From NCBI RefSeq assembly GCF_000150275.1, contig NW_002060949.1, positions 3,804,499 through 3,868,498 on the forward strand: DNA of 64,000 nt, written 5' to 3'. This stretch comes from Trichoplax adhaerens. Taxonomy: Eukaryota; Placozoa; Uniplacotomia; Trichoplacea; Trichoplacidae. Positions 11,061 to 22,104 of the stretch are shown here, piece by piece. Each line of letters opens with the position of its first letter. Positions within the stretch are counted from its first letter, which is position 1. The position numbers were made by a program, and so were the translations under genes. The notes below the pieces were generated by a model. That model was not told the origin of the DNA. It searched no databases and worked only from the letters and a program-made list of their open reading frames with translations.

Positions 11061-12605
11061 AATAGATATACCTGCCGGAAATTGGCCGCGAACAACAACT
11101 ATAATAGTTGTAGTTACCTGGACTTTTATTAGACAGTAGCCTACAGAAGCAGCAACAGTTAGTAATAAAAGTCCTGGCAGTACAGATCTGAAGAAAACTA
11201 TATAAGGTTACAGCGTATATAAGGACGTGAACTAATCAAATAGCTATAGTAAAGTGAAATAGGTAAAGTGCGCAAGCTTATCGTGTATATGGCGGAACTA
11301 ACTAACAAGACAAATGCATAAGTATAGCTATTATAATGTAGGAAGCAAAACGAAGGAAAATATTCATAAACGCTAATGAGTAATGAGAATAGCTTACTTC
11401 TATATAAGGAGATTTTTACTGTACAATGGGATTAGAGCATAAAGTGATTTTCACAATATAAGTTGCTAAGTATAGATCATACATATAAGGAGTTAAGTAA
11501 GAAGACAAGATTGATATCGTTTGTTTAAGTTAGACGCTGTGAATTGCTTACAGAATCATCGTATGACTAATGAATCGTTACGATAACAAATTTATTTTAT
11601 AGGTTAGATACATAACTACTTGATCAGCCAATTTTAGGAATCTAAACATCGAAAGTTGATCGCTTTTTAAACTTATAACCGAGAATTTAATAAAAGAGTT
11701 CTGTAATATTGGGTAGCAGTTTTAAAATTATCTCGCTCTGATTACCAGGATCAATTAGTGAATTTGTCAGTAAGCATGCAGCAATTGGCTCTTCTACGAT
11801 TCATATGTTCAATACAATAACAAGCAATAGGTTCTTATTATTACATAAGTGTAAAGGTTTACTTGATCTCAGATCAAAATTACTTGCGAAAAGTTTAGCA
11901 GTGATATTGTGTATTAAGACTACACTTACTGAAGTATCTATAGATACTGAGGAGATAAAGCGAAATAGCGATTAATCTTTCATCGGTGGCTGCTTCTGTC
12001 GAAGTAAAAGTTGCGAAGTTGCTGATCGTTAAAAGAGGCGAAGCACACGTAGAGTAGATATACGTCACTTTGTTAAAGATCACCGTATAGTATACAGTAA
12101 ATACGTTGTATTGATTGTTTTGCAGTAGATAACTTGCCGTTATGGTTATAGGTTATAAAACTAATTCATTTTCCAGTAAGGACAAGTGAACTAATTAGTT
12201 AGATACCTAATCTATAACAGACCTCGACGGCCAGATCGTATTCTGATCAGAACTGATCTCGTGTTATATGCGTGCTGTAAAGTATTTTACAGTAGAATCC
12301 AAAGCTATACAGATTTAGGTCTAATAATATACTACAGCAATATCGTTAGTTAGTATTAACTTCTAGTATAAACTGTGTAGCCGCTCACAAATATAGATAC
12401 AAGGTATAAAAACGAGTACTTTTATAATAAAGAGAGTTCATTATTTTACCGTTTACGTGTGTCGAGTCGATCTACATATATCGTTTCTTCTGTGAAACTT
12501 AAGGAAGAAGTTTCTAGTTGTCACGGAGAACTACAGTGATCAAGATCAGTAGTTGGAGATAGAAAGAGACCCAGAAATATCTGCGATATACCTTTGTCGC
12601 ATGTG

Positions 12606-12818
12606 TATATACATTTTGTTAGTGACGATATACTAGTATCAAATTGGGTAAATTTACATTGAGAGAAGAATTACAAGAATTACCGGAAAGTTCAATTTAG
12701 CTGTATGATGATCACCGGCTTGCTCATTACGAGAATAGCTATTTTATTGGACTGAAAATGAATGATGGCAAGATCGTATTTTAAGCTGTACATAATTTAC
12801 TAATGTAGAGGCTATTGT
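12606..12818. repeat. Dispersed 213-bp duplicate, copy 1
   Basis: Nearly identical to 18905-19117. Shared strings include TAGTGACGATATACTAGTAT, GAATTACAA(G/A) and GGCTTGCTCATTACGAGAAT. Only a few substitutions separate the copies, so the duplication is recent. No coding frame. Confidence 0.85.
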
Positions 12819-12972
12819 TACAAATATATTACTTTAGATATTTTCTTAACAGAAAATTTGTAGTTTACATCACTCGTATACATGCTCATCATCATGTATA
12901 CTATAACCTGTCATTATGCTGTAGTGTATAATTCGTAGTAAAGAAATACATGAATGATATTGTTATTCCTGT

Positions 12973-13157
12973 GTAAGTGGAGAGGTGATCAATATCGGAC
13001 CCTACAGTATTTTGCTTTCGTTGCAAAACACGGATACCCAATGATCACAATTATCAACAATAGTTGCTTAGATAACAACAAATCTTACCTCTTTTAAAAC
13101 TACTTTATAATACCATACAAATTGAGTCGGGTGAATGAATCTATTGCTATATACACA
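12973..13157. repeat. Dispersed duplicate, copy 1 (uninterrupted)
   Basis: Collinear with 26911-27432, where an insertion of about 317 bp splits the second copy. Shared ends are GTAAGTGGAGAGGTGATCAA on the left and GAGTCGGGTGAATGAATCTA on the right. This copy represents the uninterrupted site. Confidence 0.75.
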
Positions 13158-14271
13158 GCAGGTGTAGTAAGTCGATTTTTAAGGGCCCACAATAAATCAG
13201 TCTAACTGGATTAAAAGCCGAATTGAGCTTTATTACAATAAAAACCAGCCGTAACTGTAATTACAACAAACTATGAACAAGAAGAACTCTCGATCTACTC
13301 GTTGCATACGCTTATAGATCGTAGTGCATGACCTATTTGGTAATAGTAGTAACGTTATCACGCTTCCAAGCGTTAAGCACGGACATTGAAAGAACATATT
13401 TTACCGGGACACGAGCAATAACTAATCGCATGAAAGTACGCAAGTATTATAGTCTACGGTAGTGGATATTCGTAATTCTATACTTAATTAAGAATTTAAC
13501 TGAAGTACGAAACTCACGGCACTACATTCACCCCAGGCATCTAGAATTTGATAGCATTAATTCATATATAATTTTAGGAAATTCTATCTACAAATCTTTA
13601 GAATTGTACGATTCATTATTATACGTATAACAATGACACATCACAATAATAACATTTAAATCACTGGCTATTACTAATGATCGTACAATAATCTAGACCA
13701 AGCATCAGCATTTCCGTTTTGCGCCCATTTTCGATATTGCATGGTAGTAATTGGCTCACGTAACCATAGGAATAAAGGTCCATTGCAAAATATGAGTAAA
13801 ATAAGGAACTGTTACTCGGAATAACCAATAGTTTATTACAGTGAGTGTATATTCTCTTTCAAAAGGCGAACGTAGCAACGGCCCCGATAATACTCATGGC
13901 AAGCCTTGGAAACAGCTATCCGATAATAATAATCGGTAATTGTTGTAATGGTACTTTGCCAGGTTTTGGTGTTACCCTTTGGCCAACATCGCAATCTTTA
14001 CAATATGCTGCTAAAGTGGAAGACTGGTAGTGCAGGTTCATCGGTCAATCGCCTTAAAATCTTGAATTTTCGGCTACGGTGATTATGCTAACAGTCATTT
14101 CTTGTGAATCGGCTTTGGGGGAACCGCCTAAAATCACGAGATCTCCGAATACGTCATTGAACCTTATTATACTGTACATCTGGATTACGTCATGGTACTT
14201 TATGAAATGGAGTTACAGTACGATCGAGGTGGTTTACACTGTAACTCAGCGATTTTGCACTGTTTTTTTTT

Positions 14272-14443
14272 TTACATACACTGTACAGTACAGTACAGTA
14301 CAGTACTGTACAGACTGTACTGTACTGTAGTCTACAGTGTATAGTGTACAGTACTGCAGGCCCTGCTACTGTATTGTACTGTAGTTCCCCATACTGTACA
14401 GTACAGTACAGTACAGTACTGTACAGTGTATAGTGTACAGTAC
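14272..14443. repeat. Palindromic GTACAGTAC/TACTGTAC tract
   Basis: Dense runs of the self-complementary words CTGTACAG and GTACTGTACAGTAC in two blocks (about 14279-14346 and 14393-14443). Each can form long hairpins. Open frames here on both strands are artefacts of the repeat. The tract sits just 5' of gene C1. Similar tracts lie near 14550-14603, 29063-29086, 29401-29434, 31246-31270, 36390-36530, 37441-37455 and 43840-43940. Confidence 0.9.
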
Positions 14444-14480
14444 GTTGATGAAACTGTGCTTCTGTAACACCGCAGAACCA

Positions 14481-15918
14481 ATATGCCTGGCAGAAGGTAA
14501 TTGACAATTTTTAACAGAATGAATTGATTCATTGTGTTGAATTGTTACAGTGTACTGTACACTGTACAGTGCAACCAGCCTGTACCCTGTACTGTACAGT
14601 ACTGGAAGCGGTTATAAATAAGCACGAGAAGCGTCATTTCCGGTTGCTCCCGCAGCGCGCAACTTGGAAGACACCTTTTCTCTCGAATTTCTCCGACGCG
14701 ATTGGACAAAAATGGCTGATCAAGACGTTTCACTGAATGAGCAATTCCGCAAACGTATTGCTGGCTATATGAAAGTCATTCTCATTTTTATCGATTGGAG
14801 CTCTGGTCGTTGCAATTATGATGACAGTAAACTTTCCCTCCATAGCAGCATACTATCACGTGTTTCCGTTGGCCGGTGCTTCAGTGGTAAGTGTTCGCCA
14901 TCGTTACCATGCGTATTACGGTAGTTGACCGTGACGATAATGGCGTCATAGTGATGGTGCAATAGTACAGTACAATAACGGATCCACCAACAGCTACCTA
15001 CCTTGAACTTACTGCAAGTGATCAAACTCATTGGCAAAACTACAGTGCAGCAGGAATATGGCTTGCATTCTTTTTGTGAATTTCATTTCACATAAAATGG
15101 AATTTTGCCTTTTTCCTTGCATTTTTTTAGAAGCATTACGAGTACGCGTGTATATGTCATATATACTCAGCACAATTGGTGCCAATGACTGGACATGATT
15201 CACTTTGAGATGTTATGTTTTCAATTACTTGGCGTGGCTGTATAGAGTGTTAGGATCATATCGGATATAGCACAGTACTGTACTTTAGATATGAGTATAG
15301 GATTTGATTTGAGCCAACTGACTGTAAAGTGAGTAATTTAGACTTGAATTTGAAATAAATATGGATAATNNNNNNNNNNNNNNNNNNNNNNNNNNNNNNN
15401 NNNNNNNNNNNNNNNNNNNATATGCCTGGCAGAAGGTAATTGACAATTTTTAACAGAATGAATTGATTCATTGTGTTGAATTGTTACAGTGTACTGTACA
15501 CTGTACAGTGCAACCAGCCTGTACCCTGTACTGTACAAACAGCTACCTACCTTGAACTTACTGCAAGTGATCAAACTCATTGGCAAAACTACAGTGCAGC
15601 AGGAATATGGCTTGCATTCTTTTTGTGAATTTCATTTCACATAAAATGGAATTTTGCCTTTTTCCTTGCATTTTTTTAGAAGCATTACGAGTACGCGTGT
15701 ATATGTCATATATACTCAGCACAATTGGTGCCAATGACTGGACATGATTCACTTTGAGATGTTATGTTTTCAATTACTTGGCGTGGCTGTATAGAGTGTT
15801 AGGATCATATCGGATATAGCACAGTACTGTACTTTAGATATGAGTATAGGATTTGATTTGAGCCAACTGACTGTAAAGTGAGTAATTTAGACTTGAATTT
15901 GAAATAAATATGGATAAT
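14481..15918. repeat. Duplicated contig ends around the first assembly gap
   Basis: Bases 15420-15537 repeat 14481-14598, and 15538-15918 repeat 14989-15369, in both cases without visible differences. The interval 14599-14988 (390 bp, containing C1 exon 1) is absent from the second copy. The 50-N gap (15370-15419) lies exactly where the first copy ends. This is the pattern of two overlapping contigs from different haplotypes joined by a scaffold gap. Confidence 0.8.
15370..15419. other. Assembly gap (50 N)
   Basis: Fifty unknown bases, the usual placeholder for a gap of unknown length. It lies in intron 1 of C1, and translations across it are meaningless. Confidence 1.
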
Positions 15919-16240
15919 ATACAATAGATATGTTCATATATACTGTAGATATATCTATATCTAGATATTAATTTACAGATTAGCATGCTTGCAATGATTT
16001 CGCAAAGGACTCTTTCCTCGGCTTATATAACGGGACTCTTTGCAGTCCTTGTGAAATGCGATGTTTATTGGTCTGTGTGTGCTTCAAATTCCATGGTGCG
16101 GATACAGTGCTGGTCTAAATTCTGTCATAGGACGGCTCTCTTTGATGTTGGACCTTTAATAATTAAGCTAATAAAGTACTTAACCTTAGTTAAATCGTCT
16201 TTGTTAGTTTTTTCTAAAAGTCTCTACAATAATTTACTCA

Positions 16241-16291
16241 ACCGAGCGGTGCAAACCCGATTTGGACTAAATCGGCTATGCGCCGCTCGGT
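16241..16291. other. G+C-rich nested hairpin followed by T5
   Basis: Outer arms are ACCGAGCGG (16241-16249) and CCGCTCGGT (16283-16291). Inside is CCGATTT..AAATCGG (16257-16275) with a 5-nt loop. TTTTT follows directly. It lies in intron 1 of C1 and is not present in C3 intron 1. The inner stem and loop recall an anticodon arm, but no D or T arm fits, so I do not call a tRNA. A small Pol III-type transcript or a fold-back element is possible. Confidence 0.45.
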
Positions 16292-18904
16292 TTTTCACTG
16301 ATCTTCACCATGAAATACAGTACTACATCGGTAGGACTGTTTCAGCGAAGTGTACAATGAATTTAGCGCAAAACAAATGGGGCTAATGCTAATCTACTCA
16401 TATCTCTCTCTATACTGGACACTGAGTGTGCAGTACAGTACTGTATGTATGTTTTATTACTATATTTTGCGTTTCAGATTCGATCGCTAACAAATGTTGG
16501 AACAGTCTACTGTACTCTACAGTGTACAGGATATTGCAAGTTTAAAATATACCTGAGTTTACACTACTAAGCGGACATGGTTAATTAATTTAGGATATTC
16601 ATATAGATACTTTACCGTTTCCATGTCTTTCTTTTTAGTAATCTTTGATGTGTATTCCATTGTAACATGATTCTGCTAGTAGTAAATGAAGCAACAGACC
16701 AAATTACATACAAAACACTGGTACATTAGTATGGACGTGGCAGTCTGTTTTGCTGACTCCGAATATTTCAAGCAAATTGCCCCTACCTACAGTGTAGTAC
16801 AATTGTTGCATATACATTGCAATCAGAATAGATGTCAGCTGATACGCAACTATTAGCTCATCAAGCAAAGGAAGCACGAATGACATTTTAGTAAGAAAGC
16901 AATTTCTATACTCTGGTACAGTATTTCATGGCATATTTATTTAATTATCATTTTTTACGGGTTAATCGTCATGACTACATACAATACTGTACATGCACTA
17001 GTTCCGTAGATAACAACAGTCATAGCTTCCTTGATGCCAGTAAATCTATAATGCTTACGGGGTTTTGTCTAAATATGAAACGGGATTTACCCGACTACTG
17101 TTATCTTACTGTGAACTATTGTACTGTACAATGTACAGTAGATCCAGCCATTTTGAAATTTAGTCTTTCGTACACCTCGCTGAAACTACGCTGCCGATGC
17201 ATTATGTCCACTGACAGTATGTGTATTCCCTCTTAAATTGCAATCTTTTAAAATTTTTTCTCGCAGAGTTGTTATTATCTATTTGGTATCAATAGCTAGT
17301 CTTGACGTAACGTGCAGTCATTGCAATTCTCGGATTTTCATCAACTTTTTTCGTCAATTGTTAATTTTTAGACAATCTTCGCTTCAGCCGCTGTTGTATA
17401 TGTGTTCATTTCGGAAGAAAGAAAAGAGCATTTCATCAGTAATGTAAGAATGTCAATATAATGTAAACTAGCTATCACAACGTTTACATCTAACCGTAAA
17501 TTGATGTATCTTGCAAATCTGATAGGTAAACCTATACCTCGTAGGAACAACTGCAGGCGAGATACCGATGGCTATCGCATTTGCTGTAAATTTGCATTAT
17601 ATTTCTACTTCTTATTTGGACAATACACTGGCTGTAGTGTACGCTGGCATTTATGCCCCTATATCATCTTGTATAGTTGGAACTTCGATATGGATGCAAA
17701 GAGTTAAAGCTGTCAAATGGGTAAGTCGTTTTTGATGCGATTGTAAATCAAAACGGTCTACAAAACTTGAATCGAATTGTGAACATTTTTTGTACATATT
17801 TAATAATATAATCATAATCCCTCCGTAGCTCATGCTGACTAGTTCGGTCAGGAATACTGCTTCTGCAACTGCCGATCGATTCCCGCCAGGATATGGGTTT
17901 AGTACTTCTTCGCCTTCTGTCTAACGGAATTTATATTTTATCTATCGACTCATTCATTGCTTGTTAATGCTAAGTTTTGAATCATTTCTATGCTGATCAA
18001 TTAATCAGCGTATAAATATCCAAAGCTTACGAATATGATTTGTTAACGTAGAAATGATTTTTCATATTATAACTTGCATCACATTTTGTTTGAAAAATCA
18101 TGCATAGTACTATATGTATTTTTGGCCGTACCACGTTAAATCGCTATAGAAAGATCATCAATCTTATGGATTGTGCCTTGCGAAATAAGGACATTTAATA
18201 ACTTTTTACCGTTGTAGTTTTACTCGTAGTTAATGTAGTACGATCCGTTGATTAGTTATTTCATGATAAAGAAAAGCCATATGCGCATGTAGGCGCTTTA
18301 CTTTTGGTCTTGATATTATTCTCCTATATTACAATAAAATCGACATGTTCAATATTCATAACAGCGTGAATAGCAGCATTATAAAATGTACTGCATTATG
18401 TACAGTACATTGATAAAATATATTATATTACCTCCGTACTTCGGAGCATTGAGTCTACTAGTCTTCGTAATTTGCATAGGAACCAGTCGAACCCTTGCTC
18501 GTGATACTTGATATTCTATATGCTTGTATTGTAGTTTTACTTTACAGTACATATTACTGTCACTACTGCACCATGACAGATTAGTTGTATAGCCTTAAAA
18601 ATGAAGTTGCAATCGTAATTATGTAAGTCTCGGTTTGAAGTAATTTAATGAGGATTTACTATCCATACTATACCACCACAAGCGACCCTGTTACGCACCT
18701 AGCTTTATAGATGTGGGTGCGCTTTATACGGCCAAACAGAGAGTAGGTGTATGCCAGAAACACAATGTTGCAGCGCTTGACGTTGCTTAAATTTATTGTA
18801 ATTTAATATGCGATATACTAAAATTATATGTAGAAATTTCTATGTGCAATTAGTGGACGTTACTTTAAAATTAGGCCGATAATGCTACGCGGGTTGTATA
18901 CATA

Positions 18905-19117
18905 TATATACATTTTGTTAGTGACGATATACTAGTATCAAATTGGGTAAATTTACATTGAGAGAAGAATTACAAGGATTACCGGAAAGTTCAATTTAGC
19001 TGTATGATGATCATCGGCTTGCTCATTACGAGAATAGCTATTTTATTGGACTGAAAATGAATGATGGCAAGATCTTATTTTAAGCTATACATAATTTACT
19101 AATGTAGAGGCTATTAT
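18905..19117. repeat. Dispersed 213-bp duplicate, copy 2
   Basis: Matches 12606-12818 with only a handful of substitutions. Confidence 0.85.
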
Positions 19118-20225
19118 TATTAATTTATTCCTACGAGTAAGGAATATCGAAAATTTTTCATTACTATTTAAACTGATTGATAGAGGTAATACCGCATTTG
19201 CTAAATGAGTCGAAATAAAATATTTTCTATAATATTTGAAGAAACTTTTGAAATTTAGAATTATCACACCAATAGGTGTTACAATGGATTATAAAGATAA
19301 CGGGCATCATGCATTAAATTTAAAGTTAGGTATAGCATATAGATTACTCTGTATTACAAATAAACAAATATATATACATGCTTGGTAAATACAGTTATAA
19401 AGCCTTTATAGTAAAATACTACGACAGAGAATATCGTTCCTGGTACTCTATAAATTTAAGAAGATGATATATTATAGTATACATTTCATGATATCTTTCT
19501 TTTATTTTCATAGATTATCAAAGAACTTAAATCGTCAGATAAAAAATATATTATCTACAATAACATAGTAGTAAATAAAAATAAATCTTTTGCTATATTT
19601 GTAAAGCAGATTTCGTCATAGCTATCGGTAATAGATCAATTCCTAACTAGAATAGTTTTACTTTCACCGGTATGGCTATTACAGTATAATGGATAGCGGC
19701 AGGTAAAACCTCTATTTTCTGCTGACTATAAGCCGTAGCAATGATATGAATCAGATGGACAATATTAAATATTTGTTATAATCTGTCGATAAAATCTGAG
19801 TTAGTCTCTAAGTATAGAAACTTTCTTTCAATTTAAGATTTACATTTATAGTAACTATAATGCGTAATGTTCTGAATAAGTGACTAACTTAAGATAAAAC
19901 ACGGAAAATCAACAGATTTATCAAACAAAATAAAATTATAATAACACTAGGATTAGTAGAGCACTTACAAAGATTATGCCTTGGAAGAAAAATTTCTGTA
20001 GTTTAACGTAACTAGATAGAATCATCCCTGCCATAAAACTGCTAGAAAGTAAGAGAAATTTGAAAACATTGTTAATTAGTCAGATGGCTTTAATCCGTTT
20101 TGGATGCTCATTAGGTACTTCTAACACCTACAGTACTTAGTTTTCGTCGTAGTTTTTCCGCAACAGAATCGAGTAATCAATTAATTCTTAAAGTATAATA
20201 TTGTTATTACATAAGATTCAAGTTA

Positions 20226-20292
20226 AGATAGAGAAGACCTGGACCCCCGCGAAAAATAATAACAAAAAGATAATAAAAGGTCTTCTCTATCT
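20226..20292. repeat. 15-bp perfect inverted repeat
   Basis: AGATAGAGAAGACCT (20226-20240) is the reverse complement of AGGTCTTCTCTATCT (20278-20292), with a 37-nt loop holding GGACCCCCGCG and an A-rich run. It is intergenic, with no neighbouring gene within 1.8 kb. Confidence 0.75.
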
Positions 20293-22104
20293 AAGTTACC
20301 CATTTTAAAATACGCCAGGAAAAACTTGGTGACACTAGTTTGATCAAATCTAGGGATGTTACGTTGGATTAGAAACTTAATGGAAAGGTAATTTATAAGT
20401 TACTGCAAGTAATAGCATGGTTTATACAAATAGTATAACTGAAATGTGAATTATAAATTATTCAAATAAATTAATCTCTATTATAAAATTCTCTTAATTG
20501 TAATAATCGAACACGCTAAGCTTTATCTTATAAGCAGAAATTAAGCCTGCAGTACATTTACGTAGACATTGTTTTGATTAATTAATAATAATTGGAGCAA
20601 TCAACGCTTTACCGTAGAATTTGACTATGGGTGTTATTTTCTGACTCAGTAAATAATAAAGAAATAGAATTGCCAAGTTCGGAAAATTACCAGATTAACT
20701 ATGTCTATGATTAGGATTTAATATTTCAAAGATTTCTTGATGTAAAATTTGATGGAAACCTCTTACGTACTGTATTTCCTTTCATTTATAATTGAGAAAA
20801 AATCTACTTTCACGATGAATTAAGGTATCCAATGTTTATATCAGCATGTTGAAAGTCTACATGATGATGATGTTGAATTACAGTTCGTTCATACTCAAAA
20901 TTGATAAACTTTTATGCAAATCGTTATTAGCTTAGTAACTTATTCAGTTAGTACTCTGGATTACTGTATGTAAGTGCAACAAGTAGTTATACACAAAGAT
21001 ATAGTGTATACGAGTTCTTTTCAAAGTTATTTATATTCTTCTATTTTGAGCCTCCCGATTATTTGTCGAATACTCTTATTGAAATATAATCCTGCAATCC
21101 CTTATATTCTACTTCCATATGATGCGAGTGTATAATTTTAATTCTCAAATGCTTATACTTCGAACTTGTAGTAAGCTATAGAAAGGATATTATCCATATT
21201 TATCACATTTGTGATCCCATAACGGGGAAGTAACATTTTATACTCGTATTTCTATTTTCAGTCGCAACCTGTATCGCATTTAAACAGAAAGTTCGATAGA
21301 ATTGCATAAGTAGATTCCACGATTTTTTGTTTTATTTGTACTTTGCAGTAGATTTATTACTCTTCAAGTACAGTCTATTACTTTAACCTCAGCAATTATT
21401 AATAGATGCAGCTAATAAATACGGTCATAAAAATACAGAAATAGGATGTCTATAGCTCTTAATGAAGTAACCATGGCAATATTGATTCAATTTATTTATT
21501 GAACGTACAGTATTATCAATCAACTGCATTTAGCCTATTGAAATTACAAACATGATGATTTGTCTACATATGATATTTGCATACGGTATGCATAATTATT
21601 TTGTCAGTCTACCCATAGCATGTCGTTAGTGTTGAGTTTAGGCTTCTGTAAAGCACTAAACCACCTCTGAGCGCATGGCTTTCACTCTACACTAGTACAT
21701 TAGAATCCAGTCATCATTCTGCTATTAATAAATAAGACACTATTTCGAGTTTTCGTCGGAGGCCTTTCTTGCTATCGTATATTTTAATCTCTAGCAATTC
21801 GTTAAGCTGTCATTAAGAGAACGTTTTATACGGTGCTTGACTTCTTGATTATCGCTTGATTCTATTTTCGGTAGGCTGATTAAAATTATTGATCAAAGAT
21901 TTTCCGTAAACATTTTAAACACAAACTCAGCAGCTACTAGCTAGCTATAAATAGTAATTCCAATTACAATAATGCAATCATGTAGCTCAACTTTAATAGC
22001 AATTTAGACTCAAGATTTATGAATACATTTATTATTAAATATTTCTGCCGTCTAATAATTATAATTTGTTTCTTATACGTTTTACTAGGCCGTAAAATCG
22101 AAAA

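Larger units (their letters stand above)
9300..14030. other. Long intergenic stretch, no gene seen
   Basis: There is no supported exon between gene A and gene C1. The stretch holds a hairpin (10022-10076), a 12-bp inverted repeat (11120-11131 with 11163-11174, GGACTTTTATTA), and blocks recurring elsewhere: 10719-11060 with 24643-24957, 12606-12818 with 18905-19117, and 12973-13157 with 26911-27432. The few open frames are short, lack flanking splice sites in family phase and look like chance. Confidence 0.5.
14712..17924 (+). pseudogene. Tetraspan family gene C1, exon 1 frameshifted
   Basis: Paralogue of C2 and C3. Exon 1 is 14712-14886 (175 nt). Against the 195-nt exon 1 of C2/C3 it lacks 20 nt after codon 26, corresponding to the start of membrane segment 1, so the MADQ.. 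frame shifts. Beyond the deletion the family frame remains open to the GTAAGT donor at 14887 (..FPLAGASV). Exons 2-4 look healthy: 17372-17443 (24 codons, TIFASAAVVYVF.., donor GTAAGA), 17526-17720 (65 codons, motif IPMAIAF) and 17829-17924 (32 codons, tail with PPGY, stop TAA). Intron 1 (2.5 kb) contains the first assembly gap and a second partial copy of the region from which exon 1 is missing. An in-frame downstream ATG pair near 14818-14823 could give an N-truncated protein lacking segment 1, so it may not be wholly dead. A possible polyadenylation signal AATAAA is at 18333. Confidence 0.7.
18000..22100. other. Intergenic stretch between C1 and B
   Basis: No exon is supported. The part from about 18000 to 18900 is collinear with the 3' flank of C3 (about 33400-34350). 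It includes a copy of the 213-bp duplicate (18905-19117) and a 15-bp inverted repeat (20226-20292). The remainder is A+T-rich with no recognisable structure. Confidence 0.5.

Noticed and set aside
14190-14532. Tyr/Cys/Thr-rich open frames on the minus strand
   Set aside because: Translations of the TACTGTAC palindromic repeat. Both strands are open for the same reason.
15256-15586. Open frames running through the first N gap
   Set aside because: Unknown bases give no stops, so the frames are artificial.
15009-15752. Identical 64-codon minus-strand frames (15203-15009 and 15752-15558)
   Set aside because: Two copies of the same duplicated contig end; no domain and no splice logic.
16241-16291. 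tRNA gene
   Set aside because: The stem-loop resembles an anticodon arm but D and T arms and an acceptor stem of proper spacing are absent.
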